Positions 11,205 to 22,492 of a stretch of DNA of 64,000 nt are shown piece by piece. The stretch spans positions 40,650,235-40,714,234 of the forward strand of contig NC_044555.1 in NCBI RefSeq assembly GCF_007565055.1, read 5' to 3'. Source of the DNA: Rhinopithecus roxellana. Lineage: Eukaryota; Chordata; Mammalia; Primates; Cercopithecidae. The first letter of the stretch is position 1; every line of letters starts with the position of its first letter. The translations under genes were made by a program, and so were the position numbers. Under the pieces are notes generated by a model. It saw only the letters and a list, made by a program, of their open reading frames with translations, was not told where the DNA came from and did not search any database.

Positions 11205-13784
11205 TGTTTTTCTTTCTTTTTAATTTTTTCTAATTTTAAATTTCTGTGGGTACATAGTAGGTGTATATATTCATGGGGTACATGAGATATTTTGATAAAG
11301 GCATGGAATGTGAAATAATCACATCATGGAAAAATGGAGTATCCATCCCCTCCAGCATATATCATTTGTGTTACAAACAATCTAATTATACACTTTTAGT
11401 TATTTAAACATCTGAAATTAACTTATTGACTATAATCAGCTTGTTGTGCAATCAAATAACAGGTCTTGCTCATTTTTTCTATTTTTTTACCTATTAATTA
11501 TACCCACCTCCCCACAAGACCCCCACTATGTTCCCAGCCTCTAATAACCATCTTTCTACTCTCTATGTCAATGAGTTAAATTGTTGTGATCTTTAGATCC
11601 CACAAATAAGTGAGAACATGCGATGTTTCTCTTTCTGTGCCTGGGTCATTTCAGTTTACATAATGACCTCTAGTTCTATCCATGTTATTGCAGATGGCAA
11701 TGGATTTACACATGTTAAGCCATCCTCAGATCCCTAGTATAAATCCCATTTTTTCATGATGAATAATCTCTCAAATGCATTGTTGAATTTGGTTTACTAG
11801 TATATTGTTGAGGATTTTAGCATCAATATTCATCAGACATATTGACTGGTAGTTTTTTTTTATGTGTCTTTGTCTTGTTTTAATATAAGAGTAATATTGG
11901 CCTCATAGAATTAATTTGGAAGTACTCATTTCTCCTCCATTATTTAGAAAAGTTTGAGTAAGATTGACATTAATTCTCCTTTAAATATTTGGTAGAAATC
12001 AACAGTGAAGGCATTGGGGTTCCAGGGCTTTTCTTTACTAGGAGACTTTTGTTATGGCTTTGATCTTCTTACTTGTTATTGGTCTGTTCATGTTTTGGAT
12101 TATTTTTCTGGATCAATCTTGGTAGGTTGCATTTGTCTAGGAATTTGTTCATTTTTAAATAGATTTTCCAATTTATTGGTGTATACTTGTTTATAGGTGC
12201 CACTAATTATCCTTTGTATTTTTGCAGCATCAGCTTTAATGTCTTCTTTTCATCTCCAGTTTTATTTATCTGAATCTTCTTTTTTCTTAGTCTGACAAAA
12301 GTTTTGTCTGTTTTATTTAACTTTTCAGAAAACCAACTTTTTATTTTATTGATCTTTTATATCATTTTCTCTATTTTGAATTCATTTATTTCTTCTCTGA
12401 TCTTTATTATTTTTCTTTCCTTCTACTAATTTGCTCTTGCTTTTCTAGTTCTTTAAAATTCATCATTAGATTGTCTATTTTAAGTTGTTCTTATTTCTTA
12501 TGTAGGCACTTATAGCTACAAACTTCCGTCTTAGTACTGCTTTGCTGTATCCCATAAAGTTTGGTATGTTGTATTTCCATTGTTATTTGTTTCAGAAGTT
12601 TTTCAATTTTCTGCTTAATATCTTCATTAACCCACCAGTCATTCAGGGGCATGTTGTTTAATTTCCATGTGTTTGTAAAATTTCCAAAATTTCTCTTTTT
12701 ATTGATTTCTAGTTTTATTCCATTGTGGTCAGAGAAGATACTTGTGATTATTTCAAGTTTTTAAAAGTTTTAGTACTTGTTTTGTGACCTACCATATCAT
12801 CTATCCTTGAGAATAATCTATATGCTGATAAAAAGAATGTGTATTCTGCAGTTCTTGGATAAAATGTTCTGTACATATCTATTAGATCAATTTTTTTCCT
12901 ATAGTACATTTAAAGTCTGATGTTTCTTTGATGATTTTCTGTCTAGAAGATCTGTCAAATAACTGAAAGTTGAGTGTTGATGTCTCCAGTTACCATTGCA
13001 CTGGAGCCTACCTCTCTCTTTAGCTCTAATAATAATTGCTTATATATCTGGGTGCTCCAGCATTGGATGCATATATATTTAAAATTATTATATACACTTG
13101 CTAAATTGACCATTTTATCATTACATGGTGGTCTTTTGTTTCTTCTTAAAGTTGTTGTCTTGAAATCTGTTTTGTCTGATATAATTAAAGCTACTGTCAT
13201 TCTTTTTTGGTTTCCATTTCCATGAAATATCGATTTGTTTTCATTTGTTTTTTGTCTACATGTGTCTTCTTAGGTGGCATGTGTTTCCTGTGGGTACCAG
13301 AACAATGGGTCATGTTTTTTAATACATTCAGCCACTCTGTGTCTTTTGATTGAAGAGTTTAGTCCATTTAAATTCAATATTATTATTGATAAGTGAAGAC
13401 TTAACTTCTGCCATTTTATTATCTGCTTTCTGGTTGTTTTGTAATTTTCTCTTTTTTATTTTCTTCCTGCCTTTCTTTAGTGAATGTACTTTTCTCTGGT
13501 GATACGATTTATTATTATTTTTTTTTTTGTATCCATTGTATGTTATTTGGTTTGAGGATATTATGAGGCTTGCCAGTATTGTCTTATAATCCATTATTTT
13601 AAGCTGATAATGACTTAAAACTGAATGAGGAGCAAACAAGGAATAATAAAACTACATCTTAACTTTGCCCCGTCATTTTTTTATCCTTTTTAAAATTTAA
13701 ATCTTATTGTATTGTATATGTCTTGGTAAGTTGTTGTAGTTGATTACTTATTGCTCATTAATATGTTTTTATCTCTTATTGAAG

Positions 13785-14206
13785 TGTTGGGAAAAAGCTG
13801 AGGGTTGGGAAGAAAGCTGAGGCAGGGCTTGCATGACAGACTTAATGTCCTCTGGAATGTGTCTAGACTTGCTGGCTCCTTGCTCCTAGCCCTCCTAGGC
13901 GCCTATCCCCATTATCTCAAGTAGCAAAACATGTTCCATATAAATGCTAAACCGTCACAGCCGTAGATCATGCGCCTGCCCTTTCAACCTCCACATTCTC
14001 ACCACCTGTTTCTTTGTTGGATTACCAATAAATAGCCTGAGCGCCACCACCCCCCCCCCCGGGGGGGTGGTCTTCCCAGCCTCCATGATCGCAGGGGTCC
14101 TCCTTGTCCGACTTCTCTCTCTTGAACTGTCTTTTTTTCTAAACACTTTGACTCCACCGGACTTCGTCACCCTCATGACCTGGTGTTGGATCTGGCCACC
14201 TCAAAA
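13785..14206 (+). mobile_element. 5' LTR of the deleted HERV-K-type provirus
   Basis: It begins TGTTGGGAAAAAGCTGAGG. A TATA box (TATAAA, 13939-13944) is followed by AATAAA at 14027-14032 and a U5 that ends just before the primer site. A C11/G7 hairpin lies 14 nt after the poly(A) signal. The terminal dinucleotide appears mutated (AA for CA), judged against the surviving 3' terminus at 14677-14678. I do not assign an HML subgroup. Confidence 0.8.
14046..14071. repeat. Perfect GC hairpin next to an LTR poly(A) signal
   Basis: ACCACCCCCCC (14046-14056) is the exact reverse complement of GGGGGGGTGGT (14061-14071), leaving a CCCC loop: an 11-bp stem. It begins 14 nt after AATAAA of the HERV-K-type LTR. 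The C run is 11 and the G run 7 long. Confidence 0.85.
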
Positions 14207-14210
14207 TTCC

Positions 14211-14228
14211 TGGTGCCCAACGTGGGGT
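14211..14228 (+). promoter_or_regulatory. Primer-binding site for tRNA-Lys
   Basis: TGGTGCCCAACGTGGGGT differs at two positions from the canonical TGGCGCCCAACGTGGGGC complementary to the tRNA-Lys 3' end. It is the reason for calling the provirus a HERV-K type. It lies 4 nt after the LTR end. Confidence 0.88.
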
Positions 14229-14336
14229 GACAAAGACCCCAGTGAAGGAATGCCAGAGCATGTGAGAGAGGAGGACGTCTAAAAGAAGCTAGAAGCTCGG
14301 TGGGAAAGCTGAGCACTCGGAAGAACCAGGGTAATA

Positions 14337-14650
14337 ATGGGACAAAGTGAAAGTAGACTTTCTGCTTATTTAAATTTCTTAAGGCATTTATTACTAAGAG
14401 GGGGAGTGAAAGAGTGAAAGCTAGTACTCAGAATTTGTTATCACTCTTTAGTGCAGTAAAGCAGTTTTGCCCATGGTTCCCAGAACAAGGGACTATGGAG
14501 TTGGATCAATGGGAGAGAATTGGTAGAGACTTTTAAAAAGTGTATAAAGATGGAGCAAAAATTCTAGTCTCAGTTTGGTCACTGTGGGTGCTAATAAAAG
14601 CAGCTCTTGAGCCATTTCAAACAGATGATGAGACTTTGTTACCCCCAGGA
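14337..14650 (+). pseudogene. Truncated HERV-K-type gag 5' end
   Basis: An ATG at 14337 opens a frame whose first residues (Met-Gly-Gln start, Leu-rich helix) are typical of a betaretroviral matrix N-terminus with a myristoylation-type Gly2. A TGA at 14415-14417 stops it after 26 codons. Downstream, gag-like sequence continues out of register or with stops to about 14650, where it meets the U5 stub. No functional protein is possible. Confidence 0.7.
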
Positions 14651-16689
14651 CCTGGTGCTGCGTCTGGCCACCCCAACATTGAAGAACTCCCTTTAGTATT
14701 TCTTGTAGAATAAGTCTTGTGTTGATGAAATTCCTCAGCTTTTGTTTAGAAACGTCTTTCTCTTTTATGTTTGAAGACTGTTTTTTTACAGATATACACT
14801 TCTAGGGTAAAAGTATTTTTCTTTCAGCACTTTAAACATGTCATGCCAGTCTCTCCTGACTTTTAAAGTTTCCACTGAAAAGTCTGCTGCCAGACATATT
14901 AGAGTTTCATTGTATGCTTGTTTCTTTTTTACTGCTGTTTCTTTTAGGATACTTTATTCTTGATCTTTGGGAATTTGATTATTAAATGCCTTGAAATAGT
15001 CTTCTTTGGGTTAAATCTAGGTGTTCCATAATCTTCATGTACTTGGATATTGATATTTCTCTAGCTTTGAGAAGTTTTCTGTTATATCTTAGAATAAACG
15101 TTCTACTCCTATCTATTTCTCTACCTCTTCTTCAAGGCCGGTAACTCTTAGATTTGCCTTTTGCAGACTATTTTCTAGATCCTGTAGGTGTGCTTCATTG
15201 CTTTTACTTTTGAATTCTCTCACTTTGTGTTTTCAAATAGCCTGTCTTCAAGCTCACTAATTCTCTTCTCGGTGATTCTGCTTTTAAAATACTTTGCATT
15301 CTTAACTGTGCCAGTTGTATTTTTTTCAGCTGCAGATTTCTGCTTTATTTTCTCCCCCTGTGTTATCTTTGATTTCTTTGAGTTTCCTCAACACAGCTAT
15401 TTTGAATACTCTGAAAGGTCAAATATCTCTTTTTAGCCAGGATTGGTCCCTAGTGGCTTATCGTCCTGGAATCAGGATCCCCAAGATCCTGCTTGGTGCT
15501 CTACCCCACTGTGACCAAGCTGGTAGCTAAGATGTATGACAAAGTCCCCTTTACTTTTCCCATTGCTTTTCTCAAGCAGAAGGAGTATTGCCCATAGTCA
15601 CTACAGCTGGCAATGTGCTGAGTCTCACCTGAAGCCAGCACATCTCAGAGTCTCACCCAAGACATAGTACCTGAGTATCGCTGCTGGTTATTCAGAACGT
15701 ATGGCTCTTCAGTTAGCAGGTGATTAAATCCTACTAGGACTGGATTCTTCCCTTCAAAGCAGTAGGTTCCTTTCTGGCCCAGGGCATGTTTAAAAATATC
15801 ATCTGGAAGCTAGGGCTTGGAATTATTGCTTCACAACTCTGCTCAGTGTCCTATCCTGCTGTGGCTGAACTGGTATCCAATATGCAAGACAAAGTCTTCC
15901 CCACTCTTTCTTCTCCTTTTCATAAGTGATAAAATGGGGGCTCTTTTGGAGCTGTGAGCTGTGCAGCCTGGAGTCAGGGGAGGGATAATGCCAGCAATTT
16001 CTTTGTTACCCAGCTGGCATCTCAGTAGGTTATGTGCCTCCATAGTCTGCTGGTTCTGGGCCCAGTTCAGCACTAGGAAGTGCTTAAAAGTTGCAGTCCT
16101 TGTAGCCTAGACTGCCTTTCAACTTAGTTGAGAGCCCCAGAGCACTTTCATCTGTGGTGGAAAGGTTTGCAGAAACTCAAGTTTCTACCGCTGGCATGAG
16201 TAATTTCCTGCTGGCTGTGGCTGGTTTAAATGCTCCCTCTGTGGGGAGGCATCAGCTGAGTTTGGTCCAGCTTTTCTTTCTGCTCTAACAGAACAGCACT
16301 GAGTTCAGTGCCTCACAATTGTTGTGCTCTTCATTTCCCAGTTCCTCAGAGATGCTCTCACCACCCAGCAACTGCTGCCAGGGATGGGGGAAGAGTTTGC
16401 ATTGGTAATTCAAGATTTTTTTTTTTTCTACCTCTTCAATTCCTCTTTTTGCAATACAAAGTTAAAACCAGGTACTGTGAATGCTAACCTGATTTTTTGG
16501 TTCTTATGAAGGTGCTTTTCTTTTGTAGATAGTTGTTAAATTGTTAAATTGATGTCCTTGTTGTGAGGGGAGGAATGATTGATGAAGCCTCCCATTCTTC
16601 TTCCTCTGCCCCCTCAGTCATCTGTTAATGTGGCACTATCTTATATATGACAGCATTTATACAGCATCAATCTTTCATGTCTACCTTCA

Positions 16690-16822
16690 GTTTCCTATAG
16701 TTGTTTTATCATAACAACACTGTAGATAGGTCAACTATTCTCTCATTTTTTAAGGAAAATAAACTAAATTCCAAATATGTTAGTCACATACTCAAGGTTA
16801 CAGATAGCTGTTGACTGATTAA
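16690..16822 (+). mobile_element. MIR SINE fragment
   Basis: The order of short motifs follows the MIR core and 3' part: an AACAACACTGTAGATAGGT segment, then TTTTAAGGAAAATAAACTAAATTCC, then a CTCAAGGTTACAGATAGCTG segment matching the CAAGGTCACACAGCTAG part of MIR. It is strongly diverged, as expected for this ancient family. Confidence 0.6.
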
Positions 16823-16916
16823 TGATGGCTAAGTCTAAAGTAATATAGTGTAATAGGAAGTTTATTTCTTAAAGATGAATCATTTGGAACAATTTTTTGC
16901 TTTTTCTTTTAGAATA

Positions 16917-16962
16917 TGTGTATATGTGTATGTACATATGTGTGTGTGTGTGTATATATAAG
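16917..16962. repeat. TATG/TG/TA microsatellite
   Basis: Imperfect TGTATA units are followed by about eight TG and then TA units. Confidence 0.85.
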
Positions 16963-17670
16963 CACTAAAGCATATTCTCAAAATGTGCAAAGAGGCTGCA
17001 GTAATATGGATAAGTAAAATGAGTCAAACTCTGATTTTGAGGAAAAAATAGAGTAATGAAGACAATGGAAAGATTACAGCATATACACTAAGCCTAAAAG
17101 GCACAGCTATTTCTCAGGCCCCACAGATTGTTGGTAATAAAATAACACAGGTGTGTGGCTTACAGATATTCTAATTTTTCCACAGTCAAGACTTTTATGT
17201 GCAATATTCTACTTTTAAAATGCTGACAGCGAATTTATATTTAAAATACTACTCAGGCCAACACTGCATGGGTGCAACCAAATGTCTTTTGGCAATTATC
17301 TTTATAAAGAAATAGAAACCATTATCTTTGGCATAAATAAAAAATATAACATAAAAAGCTCGCCTATTTAGGGTATTTTAAATAAAGATACAGATGTATC
17401 ACCATGTCAAAGATTGAGTCAGGTTCCTCCTCAATGGCTCAACAGCCAGTTATATGAAAACCCCAATATCACTAAACTACAGGAATCTCAGAATACTAAT
17501 ATCATTGTCTAATTCTATTCTAGCCTCCCTGGGGTCAGATGAATGCAATTGTAAAACTTCCAGGTCAGTAAGTGGAGAGAGAGAAAAAGAAAACAAAATA
17601 CACAAAAAATTATCCCACCCAGAGTAAGTTGATACACCAATACTCTAAAATATATTAGTAAATCTAACAC

Positions 17671-18238
17671 TGTTGGGATTTACTCAGGATGGTGGCAGAA
17701 ATATTAAAGGAAATTATTAGGGAAAGTTATAGGGAATAGTCAAAAACCTTTTTGGAAGGTCGAAAGGTTACATAGCTTGTAATAATTGAACAGGCTGAAG
17801 GCAGCTGGTTCTTACCTTAGAGCATTAGGTCATAGGGTAAATACTAAGGACAATAGAGGCTTCCCCAGTTAAGTCTGTTTACCCTACCTCCATTAACCTT
17901 TAAGCCAGATGGCCCTGGGGTGGGCAGTTGTGGGGGAATGTCTACCAGGGATATTGCCCCCTAATAGTGTTTACTTTAAACCCAAGTACCTAAGCTTTAG
18001 TCATTCGTAGAACCACTCTCTTAACCATGTTAATTATCCACACGTGTGTTGACTCAGCTTCTGTTAATTGTATACTAAATAAATGCCTGGAGTGCAAACT
18101 GCTCAGGGCTGGCCGCAGTGAAAAAACCTTGGTGTGCAGGCGGTCAGACACTCGGCAGGACTGGCAAAACAGTATCTCTGTCAGTGTACATTTTATTCAT
18201 CCGTCATTTGGGTCAGGGTCTGAAGGCAGACCCCCGCA
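17671..18238 (+). mobile_element. Class II-like solo LTR (MER9/HML type suspected)
   Basis: It begins TGTTGGGATTTACTCAGGAT and has AATAAA at 18078-18083, about 400 bp in, followed by a GC-richer R/U5 that ends near ACCCCCGCAGC. Overall organisation resembles HERV-K superfamily LTRs. The right edge and TSD are uncertain: TAACAC precedes the start and TAATGC follows the proposed end, a weak match. No internal region is present. Confidence 0.55.
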
Positions 18239-18369
18239 GCTAATGCCCTCTTGTAAGGAGCAATAGGTCAAACGATAAGAAAGATATACAACAAAATAAG
18301 AACACAAATTGACAGCAGGAAAAATCATAGTATGATACAATCTAGAATTTTTAAAAATATTATGATTAG

Positions 18370-18731
18370 TGATACGGTTGGGCTCTGTGTCCTCACCAAA
18401 ATCTCACCTTGAATTGTAATCCCCATAATCCCCACATGTCAAGGGTTGGACCAGGTAGAGGTAATTGGTTCATGGAGGTGACTCCCACATGGAGTTCTCA
18501 TGATGATGAGTGAGTCTCACAAGATCTGATGGTTTTTTAAGAGTCTGGCATTACCCCTGCTTGCACTCATTCTCTATCTTGCCACCTTGTGAAGAGGTGT
18601 CTTCCACCATGATTGTAAGTGTCTTGAGGCCTCCCCAGCCATGTGGAACTGTGAGTCAGTTAAAACTCTTTTCTCATAAATTACCCAGTCTTGAGTACTC
18701 CCTTATAGCAATGTGGGAGCAGACTACTACG
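18370..18731 (+). mobile_element. MST 5' LTR
   Basis: It starts TGATACGGTTGGGCTCTGTG and ends in a decayed GACTAATACA-type terminus (GACTACTACG). AATTACCCAGTCTTGAGTAC near the 3' end is typical of MST/THE1 LTRs. Confidence 0.9.
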
Positions 18732-20263
18732 TTCAACTGGTACTAAGAGTGGGGCATTGCTACAAGATGCCTGAGAATGCAGAAGTGACTTTGGAATTGA
18801 GTAATGGGCAGAGGTTGGAACAGTTGGGAAGACTCAGAAGACAGGAATATGTGGGAAAGTTTGGAACTTTGCAGAGACTTGTTGAATGGCTTTGACCAAA
18901 ATGCTGAGAGTGATATGGACAATGAAGTCCAGGCTGAGCTGGTCTCGGATGGAGATGAGAAACTTGTTGGGAACTGGAGTAAAGGTCACTCTTGCTATGC
19001 TTTAGCAAAGAAACTGATGGCTTTTTGCCCCTGCCCTAGAGATCTGGGGAACTTTCAAGTTGAGAAAGGTAATTTAGGGTATCTGCTGGAAGAAATTTCT
19101 AAGCAGTAAAGCATTCAAAAGGTGACAGAGCATAAAAGCTCGGAAAATTTGCAGCCTGATGATGCAATAGAAAGGAAAAACTCATTTTCTGGGGGAGAAA
19201 TTTAAGGCTTCTGCAGAAATTTTCATAAGTAACTGGGAGTCAAATGTGATTGCCAAAAAAATGGGGGAAAATGTCTCCAGGGCGTGTCAGAGACCTTAGT
19301 GGCAGTCCCTCCCATCAAAGGCCTAGAAGCCTAGGAGAGAAAAATTATTTCCTGGGCCGGGTCCAGGGCTTCCCTGCTGTGTGCAGCCTCAGCACTTTGT
19401 GCCCTGCGTCTCAGCTGCTCCAGCCATGGCTAAAGGGGGCCATGGTACAGCTTAGGCCATTGCTTCAGAGGATGAAAGCTCCAAGCTTTGGCAGTTTCCA
19501 TCTAATGTTGGTCCTACAGGTGTGCAGAAGACAAAAATTGAGGTTTGAGAACCTTCACCTAGATTTCAGAAGATGTATGGAAATGCCTGGATTTCCAGGC
19601 AGAAGTCTGATTCAAGGGTGAAGCTCTCATGGAGAACTTCTGTTAGGACAGTGTAGAAGAAAAATGTGGGGTTAGAGCCCCCACACAGTTCCCACTGAAG
19701 CACTGCCTAGTCGAGCTGGGAGAAAAGGGCCACCATCCCTCAGACCCCTGAATAGTAGATCCACCCACAGCTTGCACTGTGTGCCAAGAAAAGTGGCAGA
19801 CACTCAATATCAGCTATGAAAGCAGTTAGGAGTGCAGCTGTACCCTGTAAAGTCACAAGAGTGGAGCTGCCCAAGGCCATGGGAGCCCAATTCTTGCATC
19901 AGCATGAGACCTGGATGTGAGACACAGAATCAAATGAGATAATTTTGGAACTTTAATAATTATCCTATTAGATTTTGGACTTACATGAGGCCTGTAGCTC
20001 CTTTGTTTTGGCCAACTTCTCCCATTTGGAACAGGTGTATTTACCCAATGCTTGTACCCTCATTGTATCTAGGAAGTAACTAATTTGTGTTTGATTTTAC
20101 AAGCTCATAGACAGAAGGGACTTGCCTTGTCTGATATGGTACTTTGGACTTGGACTTTTGAGTTAATGTTAGAATAAGTTTAAGACTTTGAGGGACTGTT
20201 GGAAGGGCATGATTTTGTTTTGAAATTGAGGACATAAGATTTTGGGAGGGGCGAGGGTCAGAA
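18732..20263 (+). mobile_element. MST internal region
   Basis: Consecutive blocks match the MaLR interior, for example TGGACAATGAAGTCCAGGCT near 18917 and CCCAATGCTTGTACCC near 20045, ending in GGGAGGGGCGAGGGTCAGAA just before the 3' LTR. The region has no coding capacity in the family. Confidence 0.9.
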
Positions 20264-20618
20264 TGATATGATTTGGCTCTGTGTCCCCATCTAAATCTCA
20301 CCTTGAATTGTAATCCCGATAATCTCCATGTGTCAAGAGTGGGACCAGGTAGAGGTAACTGAATCATAGAGGTGGTTTCTCCCATGCTGTTCTCATGATA
20401 ATGAGTCTCACCATATCTGATAGTTTTATAAGTGTCTGGGATTGCCCCTGCTTGCACTCATTTTCTATCCTGCTGCCTTGCGAAGAGGTGCCTTATGCCA
20501 TGATTGTAAGTTTCCTGATGCCTCTCCAGCCATGTAGAACTGTGAGTCAAACCTCTTTCTTTATAAATTACCCAGTCTCAGGTATTTCCTTATAGCAATG
20601 TGAAAACAAACTATTACA
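20264..20618 (+). mobile_element. MST 3' LTR
   Basis: It starts TGATATGATTTGGCTCTGTG and ends in AAACTATTACA. It is clearly similar to the 5' LTR but differs at many sites, so the two LTRs have long been diverging. Confidence 0.9.
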
Positions 20619-20687
20619 TTTAGGATACACCCAAAGTGATAATAGGTGAACAAAAAATTATAGAATTTTATACAGCTGGCTGTACTT

Positions 20688-20832
20688 TACATTCTCTAAA
20701 CCTCTCAGAAACCTTTTTGAGATAGATATCCTCTACATTTTACAGATAAGCAGCTATACCTTAGAAAACTACTTGCTCAAGAGATGAAAAACAAGGAATA
20801 GAACACCAGTCTGTGTGACATCATACGTGTTA
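20688..20832 (+). mobile_element. MIR SINE fragment
   Basis: A TACATTTTACAGATAAGCAG block followed by AAAACTACTTGCTCAAGAG and ACACCAGTCTGTGTGACATC follows the order of MIR 3' half motifs. The copy is diverged. Confidence 0.6.
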
Positions 20833-20978
20833 TGCACATTTTATTCATTGACTCTCCAGTGTACTATTTATACAAAAATTCAAACAGTACAGAAGAAATT
20901 CTATCATTGTTTTATATTTAGCATTTTGCATTTTGAATCAAGTAAATCTGCCTTAACTCATGAATGAAAAAATTATTT

Positions 20979-22031
20979 CTTTTTATATTTTGTTTTTTAT
21001 TTATTTACTATTTCAATAGTTTTGGGGAAACAGGTGGTGTTTGATTGTATGAATAAGTTCTTTAATGGTGATTTCTGAGATTTTGGTGCACCCATCACCC
21101 AAACAGTGTACACTGTACCCAATGTATAGTTTTCAATCTCTCACCCCTCTCCCACCTTTTTCCCTGAGTCCCTAGAGGCTGTTATATCATTCTTACACCT
21201 TTGCATCTTCATAGATTAACTTCCACTTATATGTGAGAATATATTATGTTTGGTTGTCCACTCCTGAGTTACTTCACTTAGGACAATTGTCTCCAACTCC
21301 ATCCAAGTTGCTACAAATGCCATTATTTCATTTCTTTTGATGGCTGAGTGATATTCTGTTATGTATAGACACCACATTTTCTTTATCCATTCATTGATTG
21401 ATGGGTATTTAGGCTGGTTCCATCTTTTTGCAATTGCAAATTTTGCTGCAATAAATATGTACGTGCCAGTGTTTTTTTTTTTTTTTTTTTTTTTTTTAAA
21501 TATAATGACTTCTTTTCCTCTGGGTAGATACCCAGTAGTGGGATTTCTTGATTAATGGTAGTTCTACTTTTAGTTCTATAAGGAAACTCCATACTGTTTT
21601 CCATAGTGGTTGTATTAGTTCAGAATTTCATGAGCAGTGTAAAAGTGTTCTGTTTTCACCTCACCCATGCCAACATCTACTATTTTTTGATGTTTTAATT
21701 ATGGCTCTTCTTGCAAGACTAAGGCGGTATTGCACAGTGGTAGTTTTGATTAGCATTTCCCTGATCATTAGTGATATTTAGCATTTTTTCATATGTTGGC
21801 AACTTGTATATATTCTTTTGAGAATTGTCTATTCATGTCTTTAACCCACTTTTTTATGGGATTCTTCGTTTTGTTTTTGCTGATTTGAGTTCCTTATAGA
21901 TTCTGGATATTCTTTGTTGGATACATTGTTTGTATTTTCTCCCACTTTTGGGGTTCTCTGTTTACTTTGCTGATTATTATTATTTTGCTATGCAGAAACT
22001 TAACAAAAACATCAAGTGTGGTGAAGACCAC
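20979..22031 (-). mobile_element. L1 insertion with 5' inversion: antisense 3' part and start of the inverted part
   Basis: From 20979 to about 22006 the sequence is reverse-complement L1 3'UTR and ORF2 C-terminus (L1PB age class), with an internal T run at 21472-21497. From about 22007 (AACAAAAACATCAAGTGTGG) it switches to the sense strand of the next upstream ORF2 part, and is then cut by the ERVL LTR at 22032. It resumes at 24604. AAAATTATTT at 20969-20978 and 24850-24859 is the TSD, so both pieces are one twin-primed L1. Confidence 0.75.
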
Positions 22032-22471
22032 TGTGATGGTTAATACCAAGTGTCAACTTGTTGGACTGAAGGATACAAAGTATTGATCCTGGGTGTGCCT
22101 GTGAGGGTTTTGTCGAAGGAGATTAACATTTGAGCCAGTGGGCTGGGAAAGGCAGACCCGCCCTTAATATGGGTGGGCAGAATCTAATCAGCTGCCAACT
22201 CCGCTAATAAATGAGCAGTTAAAAAAATATGAAAAGAGAGACTGGCCTTGCCTCCCAGCCTGTATCTTTCTCCTGCGCTGGATGTTTTCTACCCTTGAAC
22301 ATTGGACTCCAAGTTCTTCAGTTTTGGAACTTGGACCGGCTCTCCTTGCTCCTCAGCCTGCAGATAGCCTATTGTGGGACCTTGTGATTGTGCGAGTTAA
22401 TACTTAATAAACACCCCTTTATATATCTATTCCATTAGTTCTGTCCCTCTAGAGAAACCTGACGTATTAGA
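22032..22471 (+). mobile_element. ERVL 5' LTR (MLT2A type)
   Basis: It starts TGTGATGGTTAATACCAAGT and ends with AGTTCTGTCCCTCTAGAGAA and a decayed TAATACA terminus. AATAAA is at 22406-22411. These are hallmarks of the MLT2A LTRs of ERVL. It is followed by a leucine primer site and ERVL interior, so it is a 5' LTR and not a solo copy. Confidence 0.9.
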
Positions 22472-22474
22472 TTT

Positions 22475-22492
22475 TGGTACCAGGAGTGGTTC
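22475..22492 (+). promoter_or_regulatory. ERVL primer-binding site (tRNA-Leu type)
   Basis: TGGTACCAGGAGTGGTTC lies 3 nt after the LTR. The TGGT-x-x-CAG-x-AGTGG pattern is the leucine tRNA primer site that gives ERV-L its name. Confidence 0.75.

Larger units (their letters stand above)
13785..14678 (+). mobile_element. HERV-K-type (class II) provirus with a large internal deletion
   Basis: The order is LTR, lysine-tRNA primer site, leader, start of gag, then a direct jump to about 30 bp of terminal U5. TTGAAG occurs at 13779-13784 and 14679-14684, exactly outside TG and CA: the 6-bp TSD typical of HERV-K-like integration. So both original ends are preserved while almost all of gag, pro, pol and env and most of the 3' LTR are gone. 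A deletion between gag and U5 explains this, because GACCTGGTG occurs at both the 5' LTR end and the junction. The insertion is inside the old antisense L1. Confidence 0.88.
11205..16615 (-). mobile_element. Old L1 spanning 5'UTR to 3'UTR, antisense, internally deleted, split by a provirus
   Basis: Read on the minus strand from 16615 downward it shows an old L1 5'UTR, ORF1 remains (about 15400-14690 and 13780-13330), ORF2 endonuclease and RT remains (13300-11730), then jumps to the 3'UTR (about 11700-11205, containing GGGTACATAGTAGGTGTATA in + sense). The jump near 11700-11720 removes most of the ORF2 C-terminal third. All frames are broken. The HERV-K-type provirus at 13785-14678 splits it, so the L1 is older. 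The 3'UTR type fits the L1MA/L1PB age class. Confidence 0.8.
16616..17670. other. Mostly unassigned sequence
   Basis: Apart from a MIR (16690-16822) and a TG/TA microsatellite (16917-16962) I see no gene or transposon. The stretch is AT-rich with only short frames. Confidence 0.5.
18370..20618 (+). mobile_element. Complete MST-type MaLR provirus
   Basis: Two LTRs of about 360 bp flank about 1.5 kb of non-coding MaLR internal sequence. The 5-bp flanks ATTAG (18365-18369) and TTTAG (20619-20623) share four bases and act as the TSD. MaLRs lack pol and are mobilised by ERVL-type enzymes. The provirus is complete in structure although mutated, which is uncommon because most copies here are solo LTRs. 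Open frames in the interior (such as 18804-19109 and 19250-19621) lie within this internal sequence and are not genes. Confidence 0.92.

Noticed and set aside
12005..13225. Series of plus-strand frames of 60-80 codons
   Set aside because: They are antisense reads of an old L1 ORF2.
18804..19621. Open frames of 101 and 123 codons as genes
   Set aside because: They are the non-coding interior of the MST provirus.
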